Assembly: GCA_016987375.1 (NCBI GenBank)
Contig: PJRA01000508.1
Coordinates: 1,480,247-1,544,246 of the forward strand
Reading direction: 5' to 3'
DNA length: 64,000 nucleotides
DNA from: Brachionus koreanus
Lineage: Eukaryota > Rotifera > Eurotatoria > Ploima > Brachionidae
This document shows positions 13,584 through 26,415 of this stretch, piece after piece. The notes below the pieces were generated by a model. It was not told where the DNA came from, searched no databases, and saw only the letters and a program-made list of their open reading frames with translations. Within the stretch, counting starts at the first letter, position 1. Each line of letters begins with the position of its first letter. A program made the translations under genes and the position numbers.

Positions 13584-13988
13584 TTAAAGATGTTTTTAAT
13601 TAAAAAAAAAATATATGTATATTATTTTTTCTCCAAAACCAAAAATATACTAATTGAATGAATTTTTCTGAATTTTAATTTTCATTTAGCAGTTAACTCA
13701 AGAATAAGAGAATATAGCAGATAATATCAAGAATCATGATGTTGATGCTAAAATTTAATTTTCGACCAAAACGTGATTATCAATAGACAAACTATAGACA
13801 TCATTTGTGTTAGTATGAGAATTAGTGTAATAATAAACAACTTGAGAGTGAGCTGTTTCTTAAAATTTATCAGTTCTTGTCTTGAATATTTTTTTCATCA
13901 GAAAAAAATTAATTCTTACTAGTGTTTATTGTTTAGATTCCTGATCATTGTAGTAATACTGCTACTAATTGTTATGCTTAAGAGTAGA
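13584..13988. repeat. Direct duplication, left copy, abutting assembly gap
   Basis: This segment is repeated at 14389-14792 with only scattered substitutions and small indels. Both start TTAAAGATGTTTTTAATTAA and end CTTAAGAGTAGA. The left copy ends exactly at the gap and the right copy begins exactly after it. That pattern is typical of two haplotypes, or a tandem duplication, laid side by side by a scaffolder. Confidence 0.9.
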
Positions 13989-14388
13989 NNNNNNNNNNNN
14001 NNNNNNNNNNNNNNNNNNNNNNNNNNNNNNNNNNNNNNNNNNNNNNNNNNNNNNNNNNNNNNNNNNNNNNNNNNNNNNNNNNNNNNNNNNNNNNNNNNNN
14101 NNNNNNNNNNNNNNNNNNNNNNNNNNNNNNNNNNNNNNNNNNNNNNNNNNNNNNNNNNNNNNNNNNNNNNNNNNNNNNNNNNNNNNNNNNNNNNNNNNNN
14201 NNNNNNNNNNNNNNNNNNNNNNNNNNNNNNNNNNNNNNNNNNNNNNNNNNNNNNNNNNNNNNNNNNNNNNNNNNNNNNNNNNNNNNNNNNNNNNNNNNNN
14301 NNNNNNNNNNNNNNNNNNNNNNNNNNNNNNNNNNNNNNNNNNNNNNNNNNNNNNNNNNNNNNNNNNNNNNNNNNNNNNNNNNNNNNNN
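13989..14388. other. Assembly gap of 400 N
   Basis: An unresolved run of N flanked by the two copies of a ~405 bp repeat. Its true size is unknown and may be zero or negative. Confidence 1.
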
Positions 14389-14792
14389 TTAAAGATGTTT
14401 TTAATTAAAAAAAAATGTATATTATTTTTTCTCAAAATCCAAAAATGTACTAATTGAATGAATTTTCTGAATTTTAATTTTAACTTAGCAGTTTGTTTCA
14501 AGAATAAGAGAATATAGCAGATAATATCCAGAATCATGACGTTGATGCTAAAATTTAATTTTCGACCAAAACGTGATTATCAATAGACAAACTATAGGCA
14601 TACTAAATTGTGTTAGTATGAGAATTAGTGTAATAATAAACAACTTGAGAGTGAGCTGTTTCTCAAAATTTATCAATTCTTGTCTTGAACATTTTTTTTC
14701 ATCAGAAAAAAATTAATTCTAACTAGTGTTTATTGTTTAGATTCCTGATCATTGTAGTAATGCTGCTACTAATTGTTATGCTTAAGAGTAGA
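14389..14792. repeat. Direct duplication, right copy
   Basis: This is the partner of 13584-13988. Differences include a few substitutions and a short insertion (CATACTAAATTG against CATCATTTG), consistent with allelic variation or a not-quite-recent tandem duplication. No coding potential is seen. Confidence 0.9.
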
Positions 14793-16665
14793 ATCAAAAA
14801 ATAAATTAATTTTTATTTATTGTTGTTGAGCTGGTTAGAAATAAAATTAATTGATTGGTTAATTAAATTAGATTTGTTGTTTGGGTTTTTATTTTTGAGT
14901 CGACAAAACAAAATTTAGATGAATTAATTGAACGCTAGTTGGGCCAATCACAAAATCTTTATTTAAATATTTAATTTTTGTTTTTTCGTAAAGAAAAAAA
15001 ATAAAAACTAAGAAATTATTTTTTTGTTATTTTTTTTGTGTTTGATTGTATTTGAAGAAAAATACTTAACAAGCAGCCTACTTGATTTTTGGGCTGAGCG
15101 AATTGCGAGCTGCATCTGCTCGGCGAATACAAGGCACCTGTTTTGTAATTTTTGTTAAGTAAAGAAATAAGCTAACTTGATTGTTCACTAAGCCGAGTAT
15201 AATTCGCTAGCAATAGCAATAGCGAGTTGGAAAAGCAGTAAATATTGCCCTAAGCCGATAGTGTATCGCAAATATTAAAATTAGAATTTTTATTAGATTT
15301 ATATATTATTTTTATTTTAAATTTAAGAAAGAATAAAATCGAAAAAATAACAAATACTAACTCAAGTATTTTTTCAACTTGATTTTCTAACAAAGAAAAT
15401 ATTGTTTTCTTTATTCAAATTTTATACATTTATACCAGGTATGAGCCCAATGGAACTGGAAATAATAAATGTTTATTTTTCTTATTCAAATAAATCTAAA
15501 AATATAAATACTAGAACAAGTCTGTCTATTATGTGATGTATGAAGGCTTGTTCTATATAAAAAGTAATATTTTTCAATCAGTATTCAACTTTTGTTACTT
15601 ATTTTTCAATCCTTTTTTTTTCTATAAATATTAGACAATTAATTTAAATGGTTAATCTTTGTCAAACTAATAGACTCAAGTAAGTATTATTGTTTTGCTT
15701 GATTGCAATCTGATCATTTGCTATCACGATACGCGTGACTATTTATAGTTTCAGTTTTTGATGAATCCAAAAAAAAAATTTTTTTTTTGATAACATATAA
15801 AAGATAGAGAAAAGTATTTTTCTTTTTAAATATGCTTTTGGAAAAAAGTGCTATTATTTTTGTTGTTGTTAAAAAACAAGAGGAGTATTTTACTGGAATT
15901 ACTCGAGAATATCTGGTTGTGAGAGATAAATAGTAAACTTTTTTTTTTGTAAATACTTGGTTGATAGTTTAAATAAAATTTATATTTCTTAGTTTTAAAC
16001 TAAAAAACCTTTAGTTAAAAAAAATTCTCCAAATTTCATTTCATTTATTTGCATTTTATTTTTAGAATAAGTGAAAAAAAAAAATTTTTTTTTTGTTAAA
16101 ATAGCAAAGCCAGATACTACTAGAAATAAAAAATAATTTTTTTTAATAACTTTATTTCCGGCATATCATTTAACACTATCAGATAGCAAGTGATCTATTG
16201 TTAACCTTGATCAGGAAATTAGTTTTTAATTAAATTAACTCAATATCCGATTTTATACTGAGCTTAAATTTGGCAACAAAAAACAAGTTTGACTAATCAA
16301 ATATTTTTTTTCTTCTAAAAAAATAAAAAGATAAGACGCGATTTTGTTTTGGTCAAAAAAAAGATAAATAAGCGTTTTGAATTAGGCACACTTGCGTAAC
16401 CTTTCTCTTCGTCCTAATCGAATATCTTTAATTAAAAAAAGATTTTTCATTTTAAAACTAAGTGATTTTAGCCGCTTTGACAATAAAACAATGCGTCAAA
16501 GAATTATTTTGAAACATTATCGATTAGCAATTATTATTGACTCTCTATTGTACTTTTCTCTTCACGTCCAATTAATTTTTTCTTCACATTTTTTATAAAT
16601 ACTATTGAGAGTAATTTTTTTGGTGTGTAGATTTTAGAAAACAAAAAAAAGCTTAAAAATAGACA
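14793..16665. other. Upstream region of foxB
   Basis: No exon is recognised. A GCGAG/CGAAT-rich patch at about 15090-15260 stands out from the AT-rich background and may be regulatory, though no known motif can be named. The foxB promoter and 5' UTR should lie in the right part. Confidence 0.35.
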
Positions 16666-19600
16666 ATGCCGAGACCCGGGAAAGCAACCTACGGTGACGA
16701 GAAGCCACCTTATTCGTATATTGCATTGACAGCCATGGCTATTCAGGCATCAAGTGAAAAAATGCTCCCACTTTCGGATATATACAAATTCATCATGGAC
16801 AAGTTTCCCTACTACAGAAAAAACACCCAAAAATGGCAGAACTCGTTGCGACACAATTTGTCATTCAACGACTGTTTTATCAAGATTCCGCGCAGACAAG
16901 ATCGTCCAGGCAAAGGAAGCTACTGGGCACTTCATCCAAGGTACTTTTCAAATCAAATTAGAACTCTTTTTGTTTAATAAGAAAATTTTATATCCCAAAT
17001 TCAATTGGCTGTAGATTTAATCCTGTCTAAATATAGAAAGCAATTAATCATTTTTTTTTTCTATTGAATTAAATTGTCAACAATTTTAGTTATCGATCGA
17101 AATTAGTAAAGCGGTTTATTTCAAACATTCGATAAGAATGTAATGTATGGGCACTTGTTGTCACTAGGCTCTAAATGCCGAGCTATTTTAATCCGAGATT
17201 AATACCTCTTGCATGACATATATTTTTCTCATGAATCTAAATCTATTTTAAATTTTACTTAAATAATTGATTAATTTAATATGCGGTCAATTTTTTTTTT
17301 TATATCCTATTTTAGGATACCTTAGGTCTTATTTAATAGAATACCATCTTGATAATATCTTGTTTTAGTCAGACACATCAACTTTGGGCCAAACATCTTC
17401 TGTCAAATTTAATCAGTCTAAATGATTTTAGTTTATTTAAATTAAATTTTCAAAGTTTTTATGAAAGATAAAACTAATGTAAACTTTAAATAACTAACAT
17501 ATAATATACAACAAAAATAAAACTATCAACTATTTCATCAAATACAAGTAACCACAAATAGAAGAAATTATCTAATATTTGATTCAAAAATTTTCTTTTA
17601 TTTTAGTTTCTAATCATTTCTAACTAGTGACCCGTTTAAAAGAAATTTAAACAGTCATTAGCCATGTAAAACATGTAATCAATTGTTTTCAATATATGAA
17701 ATGAAAATGGATAAATTATTTTATTTAGACTAAAATATGTTCCAATAGAAGAAACACTTGGAAGACCTAGCTTTCTTTTATTCGATGAAATACGGTAATT
17801 ATTTAAGTTTCAAAAGAAAAATACTACAGTTAGAATCAGAAATTTTCAAAAGTTATAAAGTCAATTTACTTGACTTTTAAAAGACTTAAAAATGACTTTT
17901 TTTTGAGTTTTCCACAAGATAAAACTTTAAAAAAAAGAGAAAAAAAATTCTTCAATTTTATCGAATAATTTAATCTTATTAATTTTGACATTTAATTTTT
18001 AAACTAAAATTTTAATTAATTTTTAATCGGGACTACTTTAGTCTTCCTGCTTTGTCAATTTAGTTAAATTAAATCAAGTTGAATGTAAAGAAAATTAACT
18101 ACTATTATTATTATGTTATCTGAGTTTAAATTTCTAAAATATTAAAAATTAAAATGTCTGAGACTATCGTATATGATCTGGGGCACTATATCATTCAATT
18201 CAAAACAGTTCGTTAAGATTTAATTTAGTTTTTAGTTTATTAACGCTAGAAGCACCAAAATAACAATTAAAAAAATAAAATTTCAAACACTCATATCTTT
18301 TGAACAGCTTTTTGATATAAATAAATTGTTTTTGAGAAATGTAGATTTATGTTTTTCTTTAGAAATAAAAAAATTCCTCAGAAAAATAACTTTCATTTTT
18401 TTTTTAAATATTTTTGATTAAAAAACAAACAAAAAAGTTCTTGTTGCTTCTAGAGTATAATAAAAAGTTAGTGGTTTAAAAACTTATACTCTTAGCTGCA
18501 GCTAATTTAAGAACATGCGGTATTAAACAATAAGAAGAGGCTTAACAGTTCGTCAATCAATTTGAGAAAATTCATAACAATTTTTTATCAATAATTTAAT
18601 TTAATTTAATTTATTTTATATTTTGCCTTGCCTTAATTTGATCCAAATTTCAAGCATCTATTTTAAGCATGATTAATAATTTATCTCATTTTTTAAAGAT
18701 CAATGGAGAATAAATTATATCAGTTACTATTTTTTTTACTGATTTAGAAATTATCGATTTTTTTTTTTAAAAAGCAAAATTTACAGTCTTTTGTTTTAAT
18801 GGGTTTTTTAATTAAAATTTACCTATCAAATAAAATATTCAATTTAAAGATGTGGTAACATGTTCGATAACGGAAGTTTATTAAGACGAAGAAAACGATT
18901 TAAAACAATTTGCAACAGAGGCGAAAATAAGAAAAATTCGGATGACCAAGAAAAGCACGATCAATCTAGAAATGACGAGTTTGATGAGTTTGAAGAAGAT
19001 GACGAAGCCGATATTTCTGTTAAAGAAGCCGAACAAGGTTCTCATCAACTGCCGAATTTGAACCAAATGATGTTGTATTCTCAAAATATAAGCAAACAAG
19101 CTAAAAGCCTAGCAATAAATATGCCTGATCAGGCTCATTTGTTCATGAACCAGATCGGAATATTACCCAATACACTCGGAACTGTGTCCTCATCTCCATC
19201 ATCATCAAGTTCTTCGATATATTCGAATGAAAATTCAAAAAAAAAACTAAATTCTTTTTCCATCGATAGTCTCATAAACAGCTCAGATGATAAATTAAAA
19301 TTAAGTCATACAAGCTTTTCCATCCAAAAGCCGAAAAATCTAAAAAAAATAAGCGATAAACAACTTGAACTTATTGTGAACGATTTCAAAAAATCTCAAT
19401 CAACTAGTCATCAAAACAAGCATTTAAACACGTCAAATAATACTTCTAGCAGCAGTAGATCTAGTAGTAGACTAGAGAGTGCCAATAGCAGCCGTTGTGG
19501 TTCTCCAGAAGAGATTATAACCGGAAATATTGAAACTGACAATTCGACTGGTAATGCTGGTGCGCAAAATTGTTCTCCAATTTTGCAAGACATGTCCGCA

Positions 19601-19996
19601 GCTATTCGACTAAGAAACTCGCTTCCTTTCATGTATGCTGGTAATGGCTTACCAGTTTTGAATAACAACAGTTTTCCTCTAAATAATCAAAATGCGTTGG
19701 CATGCTCTTCTCCAATAACACATGATCAATCTTATCTAGTCTCAGCTCTATCTGCCATGTCAAAAGCCTACCCCAGCTTTACTTTACAGCAGCAGCAACA
19801 ACATCTTTACCAGGCAATGGTTATGAGGGCGGCATTAAGCGGTCAATCAGTTACAATGAATCAAAACGCTCCATATGGCCAATTAATGCAAGGTTTTGGT
19901 CAAGTTCCTAACATGCCAAACAAATCAAACAATTCTAATAATGAACAGATTAATTTTTCAAAATTTTTGCCATTATTTCTGCCAATGCACAGCTGA
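16666..19996 (+). CDS. foxb: Forkhead transcription factor FoxB
   Basis: FoxB proteins are nuclear forkhead regulators, in many animals used in neural and ectodermal patterning. Two exons, 16666-16940 and 18850-19996, join in frame to give 473 residues. The protein opens MPRPGK, the typical FoxB N-terminus, and the forkhead domain starts at [15 protein letters not shown] (from about residue 13) and includes [15 protein letters not shown]. The intron splits the domain's C-terminal wing, and exon 2 resumes with [18 protein letters not shown], also FoxB-like. At residues 228-235 FSIDSLIN is an EH1-type motif, expected to bind the Groucho/TLE co-repressor and present in FoxB orthologs. The rest is Ser/Asn/Gln-rich and disordered, with an acidic patch just after the domain. 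The 1.9 kb intron contains retrotransposon and MITE debris. An AATAAA lies about 590 bases past the stop. Confidence 0.95.
17640..18110 (+). mobile_element. LINE 3'-end fragment and dispersed repeat in the foxB intron
   Basis: Bases 18028-18110 match the 3' end of the LINE at 7565-7640: the shared stretch GTCTTCCTGCTTTGTCA is followed by a stop codon and a similar trailer. Bases 17645-17830 match the dispersed repeat at 7745-7930. The two modules are in opposite order to the first locus, so either the repeat is an independent element or the insert was rearranged. Confidence 0.6.
18244..18455. mobile_element. Small inverted-repeat element (piggyBac-like MITE)
   Basis: The element begins right after a TTAA with CGCTAGAAGCACCAA, and its other end is TTGTTGCTTCTAGAG, giving terminal inverted repeats of about 13 bp (CTAGAAGCAMCAA). 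It is 212 bp with no coding capacity. The same termini occur at 39184-39405 and 45550-45761, both with clean TTAA at one or both ends, which is the piggyBac target signature. The right TTAA here has decayed. Confidence 0.6.
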
Positions 19997-21518
19997 ATTG
20001 AAAAAAAAAAATTTAAAATTAAACTTTAATCTTCGAAATAACAACAAGCTAACATTTTAGATTTGTTTTATTTTAGTTCTGTACCAGCTTATGTCTACTA
20101 AGCAATTTTTTAGACACAAAATGTATTTATTTAAATTTGTAAAATCATTATTGTGATTTGTAGAAGATTTTTCTTTTTACTTTAAATAATGTGATTTATT
20201 TTACATTTTTGTATTATATAAATAGTAATTTTTTGTAAATAATTTTCACAAAAATAATTTTTTTCAAAAACTAAACCGAATTGGCTGATTTTAAATTTTG
20301 ACTCATTACTAATTAAAAAAAATTCAATTTTATTTCAGTGTCAATAGTGTCTCGTTTTGGTATTTTTCTAATTTTATCTAAAATATTTAAATTTAATAAA
20401 ATTTTAATCTATTCTTTTTTCCCATTAACTCATTTAAATTCAAAAAAATATACAAAGGTTGCTAAAATTTGTGTATAAAATTTTTATTTTAACAATAATT
20501 CTATTTGATTTAAAATTTAGTTAGATGAAGTTAATCGATAAATCAAAATGCATTTTAGTTGAATTTTTTGTAAAAATGTCAATAAAGTATACATTTAATT
20601 TATAAATAATCTTAAAAAATATATGAAAAACTGTAAAATATAAAAAGTTGTTAAAATAAAATTTGTTGTTGATTATTTTCTCATTTAAAATCTAGGCCCT
20701 TAAAATCAATTAAAGAAGTAGAATATGAATGACAACATGAAGATGAATTTTTAGGCATAAATTCTGATTAAACAGCTTTTATTGATAATAATAAGTGACC
20801 CAGAGAATATTCAATTTTTTAAAACTAAGTTTTATTCAAAAAATTATTAATTTCAAAATTTTGAAGCCAAGAAAAAAAAAAATAAAACGAGTATAGCTAT
20901 TGAGAGAAATAGAAATGCTATAGCACATAAAATTGGTTGAGTTTGAATTTTACTCGCAAATCATCAGAGGTTCCTTAGAAAATATCATCAAAATATTTAT
21001 GCCGTTTCATTAAATGTCCATCATTTGATTTGCTTTTGTAAAATAGAAACTAAAGAAAATCCAAGCGAAATAAACTAAAAATTTTTTTTTTCAAATTTTT
21101 TATTTATTAATGGAAATTAATACTTGGGATTTGGACTTGAACTTTAGAACATGCAACAAACATAAAAAATAAAAATAGGAACATGAAATTTCAATTGCAT
21201 TTAAGCAAATAAAATTAGACTAAAAACATAAAACTAACTTATCCTTTCGTGCAAATTAGAAAAAATATATTTAAATCAATAAAAATTTTATATTTGATAA
21301 AAAAAATCAAGAGAAAAACAAGTAACATGAGCAAGCTCGTTGTCTATATATAAAGAAAAGATTAGTTTCCTAGACAACTATTTATTATTATGAGGGATAT
21401 TATTTCCAAATTTCATAAATTCTCTTACCTACTTAGGTATCATTTAACATATCTGTAGCTGAATCATATAATTTAAAAAAATTAAGAGCTAACGAATTGT
21501 ATTTAAATTAGAATAAAT
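19997..21518. other. foxB 3' UTR and spacer to TTC30 copy A
   Basis: An AATAAA at about 20581 is a plausible polyadenylation signal for foxB. No exon or repeat is recognised. The TTC30-A promoter should lie in the last few hundred bases. Confidence 0.4.
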
Positions 21519-24088
21519 ATGTCAATAAGATATGACTTAAAAACAGGCGAAGCCACAAGCACAATTTATTCATTGGTAAAAAAATTGATTCAATTAATAT
21601 ACTCTTAATTTTCTAAATTTTCAAGATAAAAAACGGAAAATATCGAGATGCAATAGATATTTTAAACTATCAAGTACAAATAAATCAAAAGGTATGATTC
21701 TATTGAAAAGTTCTACCTTTTAAGAGGTTTTAGAACTACTTTATAAAAATTTTTTTGTGTTTAATTATTTTAAAAAGTCAAGAGCAGGGTTATCGCTCCT
21801 GGCATATTGTTATTATTCGGTTCAAGATTTTGTTAATGCATCTGACTACTATGAACAATTATCAAATATGTACCCCGAGCAAGAACAGTATAAGCTTTAC
21901 TTTGCACAATCTTTGTATAAATGTGGTCTGAATACGGAAGCAATGAAAATTTGTTCCCAAATTGAAACTCCTAGTTTGCAATTTAAAGTGATTCAATTAC
22001 AAGCTGCCATTAAATATGCTGAAGATGATATAAACGGTTGCGTGGTAAACTAGTTGATTAACTATAAAAGAGAAAAATTTTAAATTTAATTTTAGGAATA
22101 TATTGAAAAATCCCCTACTGATGATGCTTCTACGGAAATGAATAAGGCTTGCATTTTATTCAAAGAAAAAAAATTTGAACGAGCACTTGAGAAATTTAAA
22201 AAAGCAAAGCAAACCATCGGAAATAGAGCAGATATTTCTTATAATATAGCTGTTTGCTATTACCAATTGAAACAATATGACTATTCGTTAAGACACATTG
22301 CAGATATAATCGAAAAAGGAATTAAAGAAAATCCTGGTAAAAAAATCATTGATATTTTTTCAAATTTGGTAAAATAATTTTTTTAAAGAATTGAGTGTTG
22401 GTATGCAAACAGACGGAATTGAAGTTGCTAGTGTTGGAAACACATTAGTACTGCATGAGTCTTGTTTAGTCGAAGCTTTTAATTTGAAAGCGGCCATTCA
22501 ATTTAATCTCAAAAATAGTAAAATTTTCTAAATCATTAATAAAAATAAAAAAAAATAATGTTTAATTTTTTTCTTTAGTGAACAATGCAAGAGAAGCATT
22601 GACAGATATGCCACCGAGAACCGAAGCTGAACTTGACCCAATCACTTTGCACAACATAGCTGTAATGAACATGGACGAAGAGCCCAGTTCTGGATTTGAA
22701 AAACTTCAATTTTTAATTCAGCAAAACTCTTTTCCTTTCGAAACATTTGCCAACTTGTGCTTTTTGTATGTGAAATTTGGCTTTTATAGCTTAGTTGCTG
22801 ATGTACTGGCTGAAAATTCTCATCTAACATTTAAACATCTCACACCGGTACTTAATTTTTTTTTTTTTTTTTATTTAAATACAAAATTTTTAAAAAGTAT
22901 GAATACGAATTTATGGAAGCTAAGATAATGCAGCAAACATCGCCTGAAGAGGCGTACAGAAAGCTAGAAGAAATGGGAGTAAAACAAATAGACACACTTA
23001 GAAAATTAACTAAAGAAGTCCAAGATGTCAGAAAGAGTAATAAAGAAGAAGCCATTAGTCGAGCACTTAAAGAATATGATGAAAATCTAGAACTGTATTT
23101 AAAAAAATATATTTAAAAAAAATTTCATTTTATTTAATTTTATTAGATATATTCCAATTTTGATGGCTCAAGCTAGCATCTATTGGGATATGCATAACTA
23201 TACAGCTATTGAAAAATTGTTTAGAAAATCGTTTGAATTCTGCAATGACCATGATGTATGGAGACTTAATGCTGGTCACGTACTTTTTATGCAAGAAAAT
23301 ACAAAATATAAAAAAGCGATTGAATTCTATGAGCCTATAGTAAAAAAAAATTATGATAACGTAATTATTATTCTCGCACTTAAATTAAATTTTTTCTAAC
23401 ATTTTTTCAAGATTCTCAATATAAGCCCTATTGTACTGGCCAATTTATGTGTTACTTATGTCATGTCAAGTCTAAACGAAGAAGTAATTCCGACTATTTA
23501 TTTAGTTAGTTATAGTAATATTTTCCTCAAAGGCTGAAGAATTGATGAGAAAAATAGAAAGAGAAGAGGACAAAGCACTTGAAGAAAATCCCAACCAAAA
23601 ATTCTATCATTTATGTATAATAAACTTAGTGATTGGGTAAATTAGCTGTATTTAATTTTGGTTAATGAATTTAATTTATTTTCTGTGCTTAGGACACTTT
23701 ATTGTGCAAAAGGTAATTATGATTTCGGAATATCTCGTATAATGAAAAGTTTGGAACCCTATCAAAAGAAATTGGGAACCGACACTTGGTATTACACAAA
23801 ACGATGTTTTCTAGCTTTGTTTGAAAGCATGGCTAAACAAATAATTATTTTAAAAGATCAACTTGTGATAGAAATTATTCAATTTCTTACTCTATGTGAA
23901 AGTAATCAAAGAATTGTTTTAGTTTAAATTGAAGAAAAATTAACTTTTTTTTTGAAGTTCATGGCAAAAATATAAAAGCAAATGTAGAAGAACCACTAAG
24001 TGATAATCCAGTTCATCCTGGAAAAAATACTATAGCATATGAAGCTCGATATTTAAAATGGTTATTTTTTGAAATGATAAAGTACTAG
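21519..24088 (+). CDS. ttc30: TTC30/IFT70 paralog A, intraflagellar transport TPR protein
   Basis: TTC30 (IFT70) is a tetratricopeptide-repeat subunit of the IFT-B complex that moves cargo along cilia. Twelve exons: 21519-21575, 21626-21691, 21778-22044, 22096-22336, 22389-22517, 22579-22847, 22898-23094, 23147-23360, 23412-23483, 23533-23636, 23693-23901 and 23958-24088. All are in phase, giving 651 residues, close to the human length of 665. Family blocks include LSLLAYCYY, EALTDMPPR, ELDPITLHN, GFEKLQFL, EKLFRKS, HDVWRLN, IEFYEPIVKK, TDTWYYTKRCFLAL and the end HPGKNT..YEARYLKW. Compared with paralog B it lacks two introns in the 5' half and has one extra in the 3' half (23637-23692). Exons 5 to 7 and their introns are nearly identical to paralog B. 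The gene looks intact. Confidence 0.96.
22389..23049. repeat. Near-identical tract shared by the TTC30 paralogs (copy A side)
   Basis: From the first base of exon 5 to within exon 7, this 661-base stretch matches 33111-33769. I see only one substitution in the exon 5-6 intron and two T residues in a poly-T run. Identity stops abruptly at both ends, and flanking exons and introns differ widely. The best reading is recent gene conversion between paralogs; assembly error is the alternative. Confidence 0.85.
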
Positions 24089-26415
24089 AATTTTCATGAG
24101 AAATTTTTTTTTCAAATGATTTAATGATTTAAAATCAAATGATTCGAATAAACAATTTATTGAACTTTTTTTTTTAAAACAAAAATTGCTCAGGTTAAAG
24201 CAAAAATAAACAAAATAAATTTATATTTATTTTCATAAGAATATAGAGGTTTTAATTATTTGAAATTGAAGAAGTTTACCAAAAAAATAAATTTTTAGCT
24301 ATCTTTTTTAGTTTTCAGCGATTAGTCTTAAAAATAATGAGCTAGATGACTATTTACAAATAGATCTTATGGTCCAGCTGATAATTCATAATAACATAAT
24401 ATTCATAATAATCGTGACTGGGTGAGTTTGGCGGTATTGGAGAATTTCGTCAGTTGCTGGTTGGATTAGTTGTGAGAAATCTTGTCGCATTTGAATCAGA
24501 CACATCAAGTTGTGATGTTGAGGGATCTTGGCCAGCTTCTGGAAATTAGAAAACAAGGAATCAGAAATAAACAATAAAAAAGAGTTAACGTTACAGAATA
24601 TTGTCATATTTGATAAAAATTAATTGAATCTAAATAAGAAAACAAATAAAAAATAAATATTTTAATTTTTAAGGTTTAAATGTATAAGTAGTAGTAGTTC
24701 TTGCTGCGACACCTAACATGTAGATTGTCTAAGCCCATCACCACCAATTGGCGGTGACATATAATTTATAACATATAGATTAAATATTTTTAATGAAATT
24801 CACAAATCTGAGGATAAACAAAAATTTGTCTTAAATTTTATTTAAATTTAAGATTATTAATTAATAAATAATTAAAAAAAATCATTCTAATAGTTATTAA
24901 TAAATTATAAAATAATGAAATTTTTTGAAAAATTGAACTCTTGATCGCTCATATTGAGCTGATTGCATTATTTGGCGAGCAGCAGCGAGCGTTATCAGCG
25001 AGCATTTTAACGGCCAGAAGAAATTTTAGACGGTTAGCTGTTCGCTTGTGCGTATTCCAACACTAGTTAACAGTACTATGTCTGTGAGTTACATTTTAGT
25101 ATAATTTTTTTTAAAATTGAATTATATTATTAAATGTATAAGAAAAAAACGGTAGAAGCTGTTTTGCTTGGACTTATAGTTTAGCTTTTTTGTGATGACG
25201 CTTTGATTCTTGACTTTCTAAGGAGACGCCTGTCAAAATGCTTTTTATTTCTAAGTTTTCTTCTTTGTCTTCTTTCGCCAATTTGATACATAATTCTTTT
25301 GAGCGTAATCATGATGCGTAAATATGTATGGAATGCTGTAGTGCAAGGTTTTCTTTCAGATTCGCAAGAGTGTGTTTGGTTTGGAAATTGATTATGATAA
25401 TTAGGAGTAGAATAGGGAAAATATCCGAAATTAATAATTAATATTTTGGCGCTAAACAATTAAATTTTAAGGTTCAAAATATTTCAAATTTACATAAAAA
25501 AATAAGCTTTTCTTATCTTAGAAATAAAAAAATAGTTTTTCGTAATGCCAATTTCAGATCAAAAGAGCTCTAAAAACAATTTAAAGACAAAAAACTTGCA
25601 AATCTGAAGTAAAGATAATGAATAAGTTAGTATTGGACTTCGACTTGAACACTGATCAATTTCAAAAGTCCCAAATAGCTGAAGCAGTAAAATCGTTTCA
25701 ACAAAAATTTGCCTTCACCCAGACGTCTTGTTAGAGCTATTCAAACTCTTGTGGCTCTGTTTTCTGTTTTTTAAAATTTTAAAAAATATTGTAATTTTTA
25801 AATAATGTTTTATTCAACTTCATCTGTCAGTGACTGTCGTGTTTTTATTTAAATTTTGGTTGAAAATAATTAATTTTCTTACTATAAATTTTTCGAATAT
25901 TATTTCTGAAATTGGTTTCTGTTATCAGCTTTTTGATTAATGTCATTCATGAGATTCACCACTTCTAGTTTATTTGAATAAATTACACATTTGAATAAAA
26001 TTTCATCTCTACCTTGAATCTTTTTCAGCATATTCGAATTTTTTTATTCAGCATGGACACCATCGCGAACTCTTGATGAAATTTTTAGAAAAATGTAACT
26101 TGTTGAAACTATTCCAAAATATACAAAATCATTCAGCAAAAAATGTTTCAGTCAAATTTTTTAATTTTTTTTTTCATTCTTTAACAAAGTTTTTTTAATA
26201 TTTTAATTATTAAAAAAAATTTTTAAGAATAAATTTTCAAATTTTTTTTGAAAAATGCTATAAAATTCAAATGTTAATTTTAATAAGTGTTTAAAAGACT
26301 AAGCTATTTTCATCTAAAAATAAAAATATTTAAATTAAATGATAACTGCGTTTAATTTAATTTATTCATGAAAAATTTTATGAATTAAAAGTATTTTTAA
26401 AACCTTAAACGAAAA
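24089..26415. other. Spacer between TTC30-A and ALG9
   Basis: It contains one exon-like minus-strand segment (24386-24541, listed separately) and, at 24960-25070, a GCGAGC-rich patch resembling the one at 15.1 kb. A 38-codon open frame on the plus strand at 25618-25734 (starting MNKLVLDFDLNT) cannot be assigned. Otherwise it is AT-rich. Confidence 0.35.
24386..24541 (-). other. Isolated exon-like segment
   Basis: On the minus strand a good acceptor (CTAATTTCCAG) precedes an open stretch of about 50 residues beginning KLAKIPQHHNLMCL, with DFSQLIQPATDEIL in the middle. Its base composition is distinctly less AT-rich than its surroundings. The middle part faintly resembles the N-terminal helical region of adenylyl cyclase-associated protein, but the match is too weak to name. 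No neighbouring exons were found, so it may be a pseudogene piece. Confidence 0.25.

Noticed and set aside
16392..16598. 68-codon plus-strand frame upstream of foxB
   Set aside because: No start context or family signal, and it falls in the presumed 5' UTR or promoter; judged a chance frame.
22642..23055. Minus-strand frames shared by both TTC30 copies
   Set aside because: They are antisense shadows of conserved TTC30 exons; their identity in both copies comes from the conversion tract.
25181..25459. 92-codon minus-strand frame, very basic at its end
   Set aside because: No splice context, no recognisable motif and a composition expected from reversed AT-rich DNA; likely chance.
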